From: an uncultured Paraglaciecola sp.
Lineage (GTDB): Bacteria > Pseudomonadota > Gammaproteobacteria > Enterobacterales > Alteromonadaceae
Direction of reading: 5' to 3'
DNA length: 38,579 nt
NCBI GenBank assembly: GCA_947498355.1
Contig: CANMKA010000034.1
Span: 1-38,579, forward strand
A program made the translations under genes and the position numbers. Under the pieces are notes generated by a model. That model saw only the letters and a program-made list of their open reading frames with translations. It ran no database searches and was not told the DNA's origin. This document shows, piece by piece, positions 16,024 through 25,115 of this stretch (the stretch's first letter is position 1; each line of letters opens with the position of its first letter).

Positions 16024-17421
16024 TTAAGCTTGCTCTGACGACTCGTCGAACCAATTCAATTTTTTATGCAAACTCACTACTGAGCCAACAATAATCAAAG
16101 TCGGTGGACGAATCTCGGCTTCTTCAGCTTTTTGTTGAATATTGGCCAAGGTGCCAGTCACTATCTTTTGTTTGGGGGTGGTAGCTGATTGGATCATAGC
16201 CGCTGGCGTATCGGCAGGTAACCCATGCTCTACCAATTTTTTGCAGATAATGGGCAGCCCTGTTAATCCCATATAAAAGACTATGGTTTGGTCGGGTTGT
16301 GCTAGGCCTTGCCAATTTAGGTTTATGCTGTTGTCTTTTAAGTGACCCGTTGCAAATACCACTGATTTTGAATGATCTCTGTGTGTTAACGGGATGCCAC
16401 AATAACTGGCTGCACCGCTGGCTGCGGTAATGGCCGGCACTACCTGAAACGTAACGCCTTGATCAATGAGGGTTTCAATCTCTTCTCCACCACGACCAAA
16501 GATAAAGGGATCGCCACCTTTGAGTCTAACCACTCGATTGCCTTCTAAGGCTTTACGGGCTAGCAGGTCGTTAATTTGCTCTTGAGGAACGGCATGGTCG
16601 CTTTTGGCTTTGCCCACATATATTTTTTCGGCGTCGCGCCTAACCAGCTCCAATATTTCGGGTGATACCAGCCTGTCGTAAACGACTATATCGGCTTTTT
16701 GCATGAGTCGAAGGGCTCTAAAGGTCAGCAATTCAGGATCACCTGGGCCAGCCCCAACTAAGTATACTTCGCCTTTGGTCTTGCTAACGTCATCGCTGCT
16801 GAGTCTGTCTAACAATTTTTGTTCGGCCAGTGCCTCTTTACCTTGATAAATGTCTTCTGCAATATCACCGTCGAGTACGTCTTCCCAAAAATAACGACGC
16901 TCGGTGACAGATTGCAAACGCGACTTAACCAAGTCGCGAAACTTTTCAGAAAACTGACCCAATAAGCTCACTTTATGCGGGATCACGGTTTCTAGTTTCT
17001 GTCTAAGATAGCGCAATAATACCGGTGCTACGCCACCACTGCTCATGGCTATGGTGATAGGTGCACGCTCTACGATAGATGGGGTAATAAACTGGCAAAG
17101 AGGTGTGTTGTCGACTACGTTCACCAAAATTTTGCGAGCTCGGGCTTGGTCATGAATTTCGACGTTTACATCACCGTCATCGGTAGCGACAAATACGACT
17201 TCTTGATTGTCTAAGTCTGAGTCTTGGTATTTTCGTAGATGTAGAGTGATTTTTTTCTCGGCAGCAAAACCTAGCACAGTATCACAGGCCCAAGGTGCGA
17301 CGACTGTAATATGGGCGGCCGTTTTCATCAGAAGTTCGATTTTACGCGCGCCTACTTCGCCAGCGCCTACCACTAAGCAAGTTAAGTTTTCGGTATCAAG
17401 AAAAATGGGGAAATAACGCAT
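16024..17421 (-). CDS. cysG: Siroheme synthase CysG
   Basis: 465 residues, the full length of the trifunctional enzyme. The N-terminal part (about 1-200) is the NAD-dependent precorrin-2 dehydrogenase and ferrochelatase, with GAGEVGARKIELL. AMSSGGVAP holds the serine that is phosphorylated in Salmonella CysG. The C-terminal part (about 215-460) is uroporphyrinogen-III methyltransferase with VGAGPGDPELLT, VVRLKGGDPFIFGRGGEE and GIPLTHRD. It makes siroheme for sulfite and nitrite reductases. It is normally co-regulated with sulfur or nitrate assimilation genes, but none lies nearby; the next gene downstream is the degenerate GGDEF protein. Confidence 0.97.
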   Translation of the reverse strand: MRYFPIFLDTENLTCLVVGAGEVGARKIELLMKTAAHITVVAPWACDTVLGFAAEKKITLHLRKYQDSDLDNQEVVFVATDDGDVNVEIHDQARARKILVNVVDNTPLCQFITPSIVERAPITIAMSSGGVAPVLLRYLRQKLETVIPHKVSLLGQFSEKFRDLVKSRLQSVTERRYFWEDVLDGDIAEDIYQGKEALAEQKLLDRLSSDDVSKTKGEVYLVGAGPGDPELLTFRALRLMQKADIVVYDRLVSPEILELVRRDAEKIYVGKAKSDHAVPQEQINDLLARKALEGNRVVRLKGGDPFIFGRGGEEIETLIDQGVTFQVVPAITAASGAASYCGIPLTHRDHSKSVVFATGHLKDNSINLNWQGLAQPDQTIVFYMGLTGLPIICKKLVEHGLPADTPAAMIQSATTPKQKIVTGTLANIQQKAEEAEIRPPTLIIVGSVVSLHKKLNWFDESSEQA

Positions 17422-17540
17422 AAGCTGCCTAAGGATGTAAGAAAAGCGCTATTTTGCCTGTTTCAGGCCCTTGAATAAATACTTAATGCGTACAAACTCG
17501 GTTTTAATTGTGCTCTGATGGCTAGAAATAAAATTTAAGC

Positions 17541-17578
17541 AAAAAAAAACCAGATAAATTTTCATTTATCTGGTTTTA
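17541..17578 (-). terminator. Rho-independent terminator of deaD
   Basis: A perfect 12-base stem AACCAGATAAAT / ATTTATCTGGTT (17548-17559 and 17564-17575) with a 4-base loop. Read on the minus strand it is followed by nine Ts (17549-17541), the standard signal, just downstream of the deaD stop. A shorter T-run on the plus side could give weak reverse termination. Confidence 0.9.
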
Positions 17579-17602
17579 GTATGGGTTGACCGCTAGCTAA
17601 TC

Positions 17603-19330
17603 TTAACGATTACCTGGGTTACCACGCTTTTTAGGTGGTTGATCTGACCATTCTCTTAGGCCTAGGTTACGTCCAGCAACACGCGTTTTTTGTAACACGT
17701 CTTGGGTCGATCTTGGCATGTTTTTCGGCAAATCTACTGTACTAAAATTGTCGTAGATTTCGATTGCACCAATATTCTTGCTGCTGATGTTCGCTTCGTT
17801 CGCGATAGCACCTACTATGTTGCCTGGTTTAGCACCATGGGTATGGCCGACTTCTATGCGATAACGCTGCATGCCTTCGCTAGGAGGGCTGGACTTACGG
17901 TCGCGGCGTTTGTCACCACCACGTCCTCTGTCTCTTGGGTTGCGGTCACCACGATCGCCTCTTTCGTTACGGTCGTTTCTTGGTGGACGTGCGTTTAAAT
18001 CAGGGCGATCGCCTTCTTTAAGAATAAGCGGCTCATCACCTTGTGCAATTTTAGCAAGGGCTGCCATGATGACTTCTGGTGCAGCTTCGGTTTCTTCTTG
18101 AATCGATTCAACAATTGGGATTAAGGTCTCGATTGAAGAGTCACTCATGGCTTCTATAACGCTACTTTTAAAACGGCTTAAACGGGTTTCGTTTAGTTGC
18201 GAGATAGACGGAATAACCATAGCTTCTATTGGTTGCTTAGTTGCGCGCTCAATAGAGAACAACATGCGTTTTTCACGGTGTGAAATAAACAGTATTGCGT
18301 CACCTTGTCTTCCGGCACGGCCTGTACGTCCTATGCGGTGTACGTATGACTCTGTATCGTAAGGCACATCGAAGTTAATAACATGACTTACGCGTTCCAC
18401 GTCTAGACCACGCGCTACAACATCGGTTGCAACTAAGATATCGATTTTACCTTTTTTCAAGCGATCAACGGTACGCTCACGAGAATTTTGCGGGATATCA
18501 CCGTTTAAAGGCTCCACCGCATAGCCACGGGCTGAAAGCTTTTCGGCTAGCTCCATGGTAGCTGTTTTGGTACGCACAAAAATAATGGCTGCATCAAAAT
18601 CTTCAACTTCCATGATACGCGTAAGGGCTTCCATTTTATGGTGCCCAGCAATTTGGCAGTAACGCTGGCGAATAGTGCTTGCTGTCGCTGCTTTTGACGC
18701 AATTTTAACTTGCTTAGGATTGTTCAAGTAACGTTTAGTAATTTTGCGAATTGGATCTGGCATGGTGGCCGAGAATAAAGCGGTTTGGCGCTGTTCAGGG
18801 GCGTGGCTCAAAATCCATTCTACGTCGTCGATAAAGCCCATTCTGAGCATTTCATCGGCTTCGTCTAGTACTAAGAACTTAAGCTTGTCTAGTTTAAGGG
18901 TCCCTTTTTTGATGTGGTCGATGACTCGACCAGGTGTCCCTACCACAACTTGAGCGCCACGTCTTAGTTGGCGAATTTGGTTGTCGTAAGATGAACCACC
19001 ATAAATAGGGAGTACGTTGATCTTTTTAGAAAAGCTTGCGTAAACTTGAAACGCTTCTGCTACCTGTATCGCTAGTTCGCGAGTTGGAGCAAGCACAAGT
19101 AATTGTGTAAATTTGTCGTCAGGATCTAGGTTAGACAGCATAGGCAGGGCAAATGCTGCGGTTTTTCCGGTTCCTGTTTGAGCTGTACCCAGTAAATCAT
19201 GTCCGTCTAAAATAATTGGAATACTTTCAGCTTGAATAGGGGTTGGTTTTTCGTAGCCTACTTTTTCGAGTGCTTGTAGCAGTTCTTCAGGCAGGTTTAA
19301 ATCTCTAAATGTTAAATCAGATGTGGTCAT
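17603..19330 (-). CDS. deaD: DEAD-box ATP-dependent RNA helicase DeaD/CsdA
   Basis: 575 residues from the ATG at 19330, with GGGA just upstream; the TTG at 19333 is less likely. Helicase motifs are in order: the Q-motif, AQTGTGKT (about 50-57), PTREL, GTPGR, VLDEAD (about 154-159), SAT (about 187-189), then ARGLD and HRIGRTGR. The C-terminal part has an Arg/Gly/Asp-rich linker (about 445-490) and an RNA-recognition module related to DbpA (YRIEVGHTHGAKPGNIVGAI). This is the cold-shock and ribosome-assembly helicase of gammaproteobacteria. A leader of over 100 bases precedes it, as in cold-shock mRNAs. Confidence 0.96.
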   Translation of the reverse strand: MTTSDLTFRDLNLPEELLQALEKVGYEKPTPIQAESIPIILDGHDLLGTAQTGTGKTAAFALPMLSNLDPDDKFTQLLVLAPTRELAIQVAEAFQVYASFSKKINVLPIYGGSSYDNQIRQLRRGAQVVVGTPGRVIDHIKKGTLKLDKLKFLVLDEADEMLRMGFIDDVEWILSHAPEQRQTALFSATMPDPIRKITKRYLNNPKQVKIASKAATASTIRQRYCQIAGHHKMEALTRIMEVEDFDAAIIFVRTKTATMELAEKLSARGYAVEPLNGDIPQNSRERTVDRLKKGKIDILVATDVVARGLDVERVSHVINFDVPYDTESYVHRIGRTGRAGRQGDAILFISHREKRMLFSIERATKQPIEAMVIPSISQLNETRLSRFKSSVIEAMSDSSIETLIPIVESIQEETEAAPEVIMAALAKIAQGDEPLILKEGDRPDLNARPPRNDRNERGDRGDRNPRDRGRGGDKRRDRKSSPPSEGMQRYRIEVGHTHGAKPGNIVGAIANEANISSKNIGAIEIYDNFSTVDLPKNMPRSTQDVLQKTRVAGRNLGLREWSDQPPKKRGNPGNR

Positions 19331-19445
19331 CAAAATTCCCAGGGTGAACGGGCAGGCACAGCATTATTTGAATCGGTAACACAATTTCGAAAATCGGTAA
19401 TACAATTATCTAAGGCGAAGCCGGCACGGTTTCTTTAAAGGTCAA

Positions 19446-19474
19446 ATTATATGCGATTTCGAGCATTTTCTCTA
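19446..19474 (-). promoter_or_regulatory. Probable deaD promoter
   Basis: On the minus strand TATAAT (19451-19446) is a perfect -10 box, with TAGAGA 17 bases upstream as a weak -35 box. It would start transcription about 110 bases before the deaD ATG, leaving a long leader as expected for a cold-induced helicase. Prediction only. Confidence 0.5.
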
Positions 19475-19789
19475 TGTAATGACAGGTTTAATTCGATTAT
19501 TTTTGTGGTTTGTCTGTTTGCCTTCGGTTTTGCTCGCGACTTATGTTAACCATGTTGCAATAATGTTTATATTCTACTTATTGAATTAATGAATCACGAC
19601 CAATCTCAACAATCGCATATTTGGTTAGGGATAAGGTGGTTTTGGTGTTTCAAATAAGAACGGTAAGTTTTAATCTCTGAATCTTCGTGCTGAGCACGCT
19701 CTTTTTATATTAATTTGTAGAAAAGTCGGATGCAGGCTTTAGATGAATCAGGTTATGATAATGCCCAAGATATTTGAGGAATAAATTGA
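19475..19789. other. Upstream region of prsT
   Basis: A 13-base hairpin CGTGC-TGA-GCACG (19686-19698) followed by a T-run (19701-19705) resembles a small terminator or attenuator about 90 bases before the prsT start. Further upstream TG (19544-19545) and TTGC (19555-19558) have the spacing of a sigma-54 promoter, but the second G of the -24 element is missing, so this match is weak. I see no gene in the gap. Confidence 0.4.
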
Positions 19790-22558
19790 ATGAAACGACC
19801 ACTTAATACGCGGATGAAAGGTCTACTTTTGGCAACTATGTTGGGCAGCATGTCGGCTTGCGGTGATAAAACCACCGATGAATATATCCAAGAAGCGCAG
19901 CAATATGTGGCTGAAGACAATCGAGCGGCAGCGGTTTTGTCTTTAAAAAGTGCGATTCAGGCCGATCCTAAGTCGGCGGAAGCAAGGTTTGAGTTAGGTC
20001 AAATTTACTTACAGCTTAAGCAATTTGAGAGTGCTGAGAAAGAATTTAACCGAGCTTTAGACAATGGCTATTCGGCGTCTAAAGTTCTGCCTCTATTGAC
20101 TCAGGCATACCACCAAACCGGTGCATACTCGGCAATTAGTAAAATAGCCCACGAAGAAGCGGGTTTAACTCCAGTAGAGCAAGCTGAAATCGGTTATTTC
20201 AAAGTGTTGTCTTTGGTGCGCTTAAACAAGTTTGAAGAAGCTCAAACATTAATTGATGAACTGGGAAATATTGAAACCCAATCAGTTTTTAAAGGGTTAA
20301 CCAGTGCTTATACTTACGTAATTCAGCGCGACTTTGAAACGGCTTTAGCGCAAGTGAATGAATTGCGCGAGCAAGCTCCGCAAAACGCCCAAGTTTTAAA
20401 ATTGGTTGCTCAGTTGCAATTATCTGTTAAGCAATTGCAGCCCGCAATCGATACTTTTACCGAATACGCCAAGCTGTTTCCCGAAGACATACAAACCACA
20501 TTCGTATTGGCAAAACTACTGGTAGACAGTGGACAAGCCAAAGCTGCTGGACCGTATGTTGATAGGCTATTATTAGTTAATCAAAAAAATCCTTTATTAA
20601 ATCAGCTCAAGGCAGCAACAAGCGCGGCGTTAAAACAACATGCTCCTGCATTAAAACATGCAGAAGTAGCGTTAAACGGTGGTGTTAACGAGCCTTCTCT
20701 ACGACTCATTGCCGGATACTCTGCTTATCAGCTAGAAGATTACGAAAGTGCTAACCGACACTTGTCATTTGTGGCAGGGGTATTGCCCGACAATCATCCT
20801 GGTCTCAAATTATTGGCTGCCAGTCAATTACAACTGGGCTTAACGAGTGAAGTCGGTGAAGTACTTGAGCGCTTGGATGATTTATCTGAGCAAGATGCTC
20901 CGCTGTTCTCCAAAGCAAGTTTTGAGTTGCTAAAAGATGGGTTTGAGAATGATGCAAAAGACCTGATGCAACGCTCTTCTGAGATAAGTAAGACAGCTGA
21001 AGATTTGACGCGTTTAGGTTTACTTAAGCTATCCCTAGACAACTTAGACGGGATTGTTAGCCTTGAAGAAGCGGTAGCAAAAGAGCCAACGTTAGACGTT
21101 GCGCAAACGACTTTGGGACGAGCCTACCTGGGTACCAAACAATACGACAAGGCCTTGCAACTAGCGAAAGACTGGAAAGCCAATGCTCCCGATGACATCA
21201 GACCTTATATGCTGGCGGGTGAGGTATACAGCAAGCAGCGGAACTTTTTAGCAGCTAAACTGGAGTTTGAAGGCGCGCAGGAAAAGCAACCCAATAGCGT
21301 GACACCGCGTTTAGCCTTAGTCAGCCTAGATTTAAGTCAGCAAAAGCTGCAACCTGCTATTCAAGCACTAGACGATATCTTGATTGAGTTTCCTACTAAC
21401 GTCAGCGCATTAGCTACGCGCTATTTAATTGCCAAGCAACAAGGTGAAGAGGCGAACATACAAGCTAAGGTTGAAGCAGCATTTAATAGTGACAAGCAAA
21501 ATATTGCCGTGCGATTATTATTGGCCAGAATTTATGCAGCCGAAAAGCAATACTCTGATGCGATTAGCTTGCTCGAAGCCATCAGTGAGCAGCCCGATTT
21601 ACCACAAAACTATTGGGCTATTTTAGGGCAAAGCTACTTACGCACTAATCAGGTATCAAAAGCCACTAAGCATTATGATACGTGGTTGAACGCGGAGCCG
21701 AACAACAAAGACGCTAACATAGGTAAGCTGTTACTGCTTGATAATCGTTTTAAATACGAAGAAGCCTTGGCCATGACGTCAACGTTTTTGAGTCATCGTG
21801 ACGACCTGCAAATGAATTTATTACATTTGCACTTTTTGCTGATGAACTCTGACTACACAGAAGCCAGAAAGGCGTATAGCGAGCTGCCAAATTCAGTACT
21901 AAACCAACCTTCTGTAAAAGGCTTTCTTGCGCGCTTACAGTTAGCGGACAACCAACCTAAGAAAGCCCTAGCGAATGCCAATATTGCTTATCAGGCATCG
22001 CCCACCACGCGAAATCTTAAAGTGTTATTGGCTGCTTATAGTAAATTGTCTATGCCTGAAAAGCGGATGCAAATTTTAGAGCAACACGTGGCTAGCCAGC
22101 CCAAAGATCAATTAGCGAGAATGATGTTGGCCGATTTACAAATTGTGCAAAATACGCAAGCCGCTATTGTATCTTATACTCAAGCAGTTGAACAAAACGA
22201 TAAAAACTACGTTGCACACAACAACTTGGCCTACTTGTATTTACAAGATGGTGAGCTCAGTAAAGCTAAGGCCCATGGTAAAAAAGCCGTGGCTTTGCAG
22301 CCAAGTAATCCTGCTACGTTAGATACCTTGGCCCAAGTGTATATGGCCGAAGAAGAGTTTGAAGATGCCGTTGCGCTGTATAACAAAGCAGTGACAGATG
22401 AGATGCAAAACGAAGAGATTTACTTAAATTATGTTGAGGCGTTATTCGCGGCTGATCAGGCTTTCTTAGCGAACCGAAAATTGGCCCAAAGAGAGTATAC
22501 TCAACCAGAGTCAATCCAGCGGGTTACCCAATTAAAAACCAAGTATCCAGCCGAATAG
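19790..22558 (+). CDS. prsT: PEP-CTERM-system TPR-repeat lipoprotein PrsT
   Basis: 922 residues, the usual length of the PrsT family. The N-terminus is a lipoprotein signal ending in MSAC, so the mature protein would start with a lipidated Cys24 followed by GDKTTDEYIQEAQ. Then come about twenty tetratricopeptide repeats; the phrases AVLSLKSAIQADPKSAEARFELGQIY and YVAHNNLAYLYLQDGELSKAKAHG are typical units. PrsT is part of the exosortase/PEP-CTERM exopolysaccharide and protein-sorting systems, often near prsK, prsR and exosortase genes. None of those is present here, so this copy is an orphan. A large outer-membrane or periplasmic scaffold role is likely. It has a clean start with GAGGAATAAATTG upstream. 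Confidence 0.88.
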   Translation: MKRPLNTRMKGLLLATMLGSMSACGDKTTDEYIQEAQQYVAEDNRAAAVLSLKSAIQADPKSAEARFELGQIYLQLKQFESAEKEFNRALDNGYSASKVLPLLTQAYHQTGAYSAISKIAHEEAGLTPVEQAEIGYFKVLSLVRLNKFEEAQTLIDELGNIETQSVFKGLTSAYTYVIQRDFETALAQVNELREQAPQNAQVLKLVAQLQLSVKQLQPAIDTFTEYAKLFPEDIQTTFVLAKLLVDSGQAKAAGPYVDRLLLVNQKNPLLNQLKAATSAALKQHAPALKHAEVALNGGVNEPSLRLIAGYSAYQLEDYESANRHLSFVAGVLPDNHPGLKLLAASQLQLGLTSEVGEVLERLDDLSEQDAPLFSKASFELLKDGFENDAKDLMQRSSEISKTAEDLTRLGLLKLSLDNLDGIVSLEEAVAKEPTLDVAQTTLGRAYLGTKQYDKALQLAKDWKANAPDDIRPYMLAGEVYSKQRNFLAAKLEFEGAQEKQPNSVTPRLALVSLDLSQQKLQPAIQALDDILIEFPTNVSALATRYLIAKQQGEEANIQAKVEAAFNSDKQNIAVRLLLARIYAAEKQYSDAISLLEAISEQPDLPQNYWAILGQSYLRTNQVSKATKHYDTWLNAEPNNKDANIGKLLLLDNRFKYEEALAMTSTFLSHRDDLQMNLLHLHFLLMNSDYTEARKAYSELPNSVLNQPSVKGFLARLQLADNQPKKALANANIAYQASPTTRNLKVLLAAYSKLSMPEKRMQILEQHVASQPKDQLARMMLADLQIVQNTQAAIVSYTQAVEQNDKNYVAHNNLAYLYLQDGELSKAKAHGKKAVALQPSNPATLDTLAQVYMAEEEFEDAVALYNKAVTDEMQNEEIYLNYVEALFAADQAFLANRKLAQREYTQPESIQRVTQLKTKYPAE

Positions 22559-22636
22559 TTTAATAGTTTTGCTCCACTTTCATGCCGCGCTGAGTGGCAT
22601 TCGTTTCGATTTAGCCTAATACAGATTAGTATTACT

Positions 22637-22670
22637 CCAAAGCATTGTTGGTTCGTCCGCAATGCTTTGG
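22637..22670. terminator. Long hairpin between prsT and azoR
   Basis: A perfect 11-base stem CCAAAGCATTG / CAATGCTTTGG (22637-22647 and 22660-22670) with a 12-base loop lies between the convergent genes. The T-runs on both sides are weak, but the position suggests a bidirectional terminator. Confidence 0.65.
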
Positions 22671-22683
22671 GGCTAATTTCATT

Positions 22684-23289
22684 TTAAAGCTGATTGGCAA
22701 GTTCGGTGAGTTGCTGCTTGGCTTTGGCTAGACTTTGTTCTTGGTTGTCTGACATGGCCAAGCCTTCGGCGTATACAAAGGTGACATCTGTTAGCCCTAG
22801 AAAACCCAATACGTCTGTCAAATACTTAGACTGGGTATCTTTGTCTGTGCCTTCATATAGCCCGCCTCGGGCTGCCACAATGATCACCTTTTTATCTTTT
22901 AGTAGGCCTACTGGGCCGGTTTCCGTGTACTTAAAGGTGATGCCAGCCCTCGCAATTCTATCAATCCATGCCTTAAATGTAGAAGGGACACCAAAATTAT
23001 ACATAGGCATGCCGATTACGAGTATATCGCTTTCTGTTACTTCTTTGATTAGCTCCGAAGAAACCTTCTCTAGGGCAACTTGGTTGTCTGTACGCTCTGC
23101 TTCTGGGGTCATCCAAGCTGCCATTTCTGACTCACTCAAATGAGCAAGAGGCGTTTGGTTTAGATCTCTGTCGGTGATGCTAACTTGTTGTGTGGAGGCA
23201 AGCTGCTCAACGAATTGGGAGCTTAAGCTGTGGGAGTTACCTTTGTCGCCATTTAAAGAGGCATTAACCAATAGTATAGATTTCATCAT
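22684..23289 (-). CDS. azoR: FMN-dependent NADH-azoreductase AzoR
   Basis: 201 residues with a flavodoxin-like fold. The start has a good SD (AAAGG) before ATG. Family words are NASLNGDKGNSHSLS (FMN phosphate loop), MPMYNFGVPSTFKAWIDRI and RAGITFKYTETGPVGLL, which together identify the AzoR quinone/azo reductase group. It probably reduces quinones or azo compounds with NADH using FMN and acts in the cytoplasm. It is divergent from a LysR-family regulator 148 bases away, a common arrangement in which the regulator controls the oxidoreductase. Confidence 0.93.
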   Translation of the reverse strand: MMKSILLVNASLNGDKGNSHSLSSQFVEQLASTQQVSITDRDLNQTPLAHLSESEMAAWMTPEAERTDNQVALEKVSSELIKEVTESDILVIGMPMYNFGVPSTFKAWIDRIARAGITFKYTETGPVGLLKDKKVIIVAARGGLYEGTDKDTQSKYLTDVLGFLGLTDVTFVYAEGLAMSDNQEQSLAKAKQQLTELANQL

Positions 23290-23364
23290 GTTTTCCTTTA
23301 CTGGGTAAGTGAATGATTCAATATTAGCTCACATTCAAAAGATTAAAATTGCTATTATCCGTAT

Positions 23365-23387
23365 GAATCGTTCTATTCAAACGAATT
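23365..23387. promoter_or_regulatory. Inverted repeat in the azoR-lysR intergenic region
   Basis: GAATCGTT (23365-23372) and AAACGAATT (23379-23387) form a near-palindrome with a 6-base spacer. Arm size and AT-rich centre fit LysR-type operators (T-N11-A class). It lies about 50 bases before the regulator start and about 75 before the azoR start. Inferred target of the adjacent LysR protein. Confidence 0.4.
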
Positions 23388-23437
23388 TTAAATCCCAGCA
23401 GGCGTTATTGGGCTGACAGCTAATATGGAGAAAGTAC

Positions 23438-24334
23438 ATGATTCGGGTCTCACTTGAACAATGGCGAATGTTTCGGGCAGTGGTTGAATACGGCGGCTTT
23501 AACCAAGCGTCTCAACACATATATAAAAGCCAATCGAGCATTCACAATGCTGTGAGTAAAATTGAAGTTAGCCTTGGGGTGAAGCTGTTTTACGTAGAGG
23601 GTAGAAAAACCCATCTCACCCAAGACGGCAAGCTTATGTTACGCCGAGCCAATTATTTACTCGATGAAGCCGAAAAAATAGAAACTGTGGGGCAATCCCT
23701 TGGTAAAGGAGTCGAGAGTCAGCTAAATATTGCAATTGATGAGGTCTTCCCGCAAAAAGTGCTTTATCAAACGTTGGAAACTGTATCTGTGGACTTTCCA
23801 TTTTTGCAAATAGAACTGATCGAAACTGTACTCAGTGGCTCAACCGAATTATTTGATCAACTGGAGGTCGATATTGCGGTTTCTGCGTTTCCGGTTAAAG
23901 AAGGCGTTATTGAACCTTTGTGCGACGTAGATTTTGTTGCCGTCGCGAGCGCCAGCCATCCCTTACACAAAATATCTGGAGTCCTAGAGCTTGAAGACTT
24001 AAAAGGCCATCGGCAAATTGTTATACGGGATTCGTCAATTAAAGCTAGGCGTGACTCAGGTTGGTTGGGCGCAGATCAACGTTGGACTGTTAGTCATCTA
24101 AAAACCTCTATCGATATGATCAGTAATGGCTTGGGCTATGCGTGGTTGCCTGTCAGTAGTATTCAAACTGAATTAGACAGTGGTCAGCTTAAAGCATTAA
24201 ATTTAATCACACAAAGTGGTAAACGCGCTCGTTTATTTTTAGCTTACAAGGACAGAGACAGCCTAGGCCCAGCGGCACAAAAGTTTTTGACTGAGCTAAG
24301 AGCCAATGTTGAATCATTCTATAAAAGAGAATAA
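23438..24334 (+). CDS. LysR-family transcriptional regulator
   Basis: 298 residues. An N-terminal winged helix-turn-helix (about 1-65; LEQWRMFRAVVEYGGFNQAS, then SQSSIHNAVSKIEVSLGVKLF) is followed by a periplasmic-binding-like co-inducer domain (about 92-295). It is divergent from azoR and probably controls it; the inverted repeat between the two genes is a candidate operator. The inducer is unknown. GGAGAAAGTAC precedes the ATG, so the start is well placed. Confidence 0.93.
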   Translation: MIRVSLEQWRMFRAVVEYGGFNQASQHIYKSQSSIHNAVSKIEVSLGVKLFYVEGRKTHLTQDGKLMLRRANYLLDEAEKIETVGQSLGKGVESQLNIAIDEVFPQKVLYQTLETVSVDFPFLQIELIETVLSGSTELFDQLEVDIAVSAFPVKEGVIEPLCDVDFVAVASASHPLHKISGVLELEDLKGHRQIVIRDSSIKARRDSGWLGADQRWTVSHLKTSIDMISNGLGYAWLPVSSIQTELDSGQLKALNLITQSGKRARLFLAYKDRDSLGPAAQKFLTELRANVESFYKRE

Positions 24335-24422
24335 TACCCTCTATATTTGCTAATTTCGTTTCGTTAAGCAGTGAATTACTCTTGATTTATAGTGTTTTCA
24401 GCGCGATAACAGAGGATTTATT

Positions 24423-25115
24423 ATGCAAATTATTCGTAGAGCAGCAGACAGAGGGAAAGTAGATTTAGGTTGGCTAACCAGTTGGCACAGTTTCTCGTTT
24501 GGGCATTATTACGACCCTAATCACATGGGGGTATCTGTGCTTAGGGTAATTAACGACGATAGCATCATGCCATCGCGAGGATTTGATACCCACGGCCACA
24601 GAGACATGGAGATTATTACCTATGTGACCCAAGGCACCTTAGAGCATAGAGATAGCGAGGGTAATCATTACCTTGTACCTGCTGGAGAAGTGCAACGCAT
24701 GAGTGCCGGCAAGGGCGTTCAACATTCAGAATATAATCATTCTAGTAAAGAACGCGCCGAGCTTCTGCAAATTTGGATAGAGCCTAAAAGTAAGGGCATA
24801 GATCCGAGTTACCAACAAAAAGCCGTGCCGCAACAAGGTAAGTTAACGCCTATTGTTACGCCAGATGGCAGGGATAACAGTGTGTCTATGCATCAAGATG
24901 CGAGTATTTCACGCTTGGTATTGGCTGCTGGCGAATCTCATCAATTGCCCCTTGAATATGGGGTAGGGTACTTGCACCTTATTCAAGGCAATTTAAAATT
25001 AGCAGACGCCAACCTAGCAGCGGGTGATGGGGTTCGTATTGATTCTACGAGTGGTGTAGAGGTAAGCGCCGTCGAGTCGACAGAAGCCCTCTGGTTTGAT
25101 CTACCTAAGGGATAA
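24423..25115 (+). CDS. Pirin-family cupin protein (YhhW-like)
   Basis: 230 residues with two cupin halves. The metal-binding set is complete: His57 and His59 (GFDTHGHRDMEI), His101 and Glu103 (GKGVQHSEYN). YhhW-type pirins in Escherichia coli show quercetin 2,3-dioxygenase activity in vitro; the physiological role is not established. It is 88 bases downstream of the LysR gene on the same strand and may be controlled with it. azoR-LysR-pirin groupings suggest a response to quinones or aromatic stress, which is an inference. Confidence 0.92.
   Translation: MQIIRRAADRGKVDLGWLTSWHSFSFGHYYDPNHMGVSVLRVINDDSIMPSRGFDTHGHRDMEIITYVTQGTLEHRDSEGNHYLVPAGEVQRMSAGKGVQHSEYNHSSKERAELLQIWIEPKSKGIDPSYQQKAVPQQGKLTPIVTPDGRDNSVSMHQDASISRLVLAAGESHQLPLEYGVGYLHLIQGNLKLADANLAAGDGVRIDSTSGVEVSAVESTEALWFDLPKG

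Noticed and set aside
19544..19559. Sigma-54 promoter for prsT
   Set aside because: TG and TTGC are correctly spaced, but the near-invariant GG of the -24 element is missing (TGTT), so the match is too weak to call as a feature.
19590..19660. 22-codon ORF (MNHDQSQQSHIWLG...) before prsT
   Set aside because: Too short, without a ribosome site, and not conserved to my knowledge.
22694..23143. 149-codon plus-strand ORF over azoR
   Set aside because: Antisense to the clear azoR gene, with a serine- and leucine-rich shadow translation.
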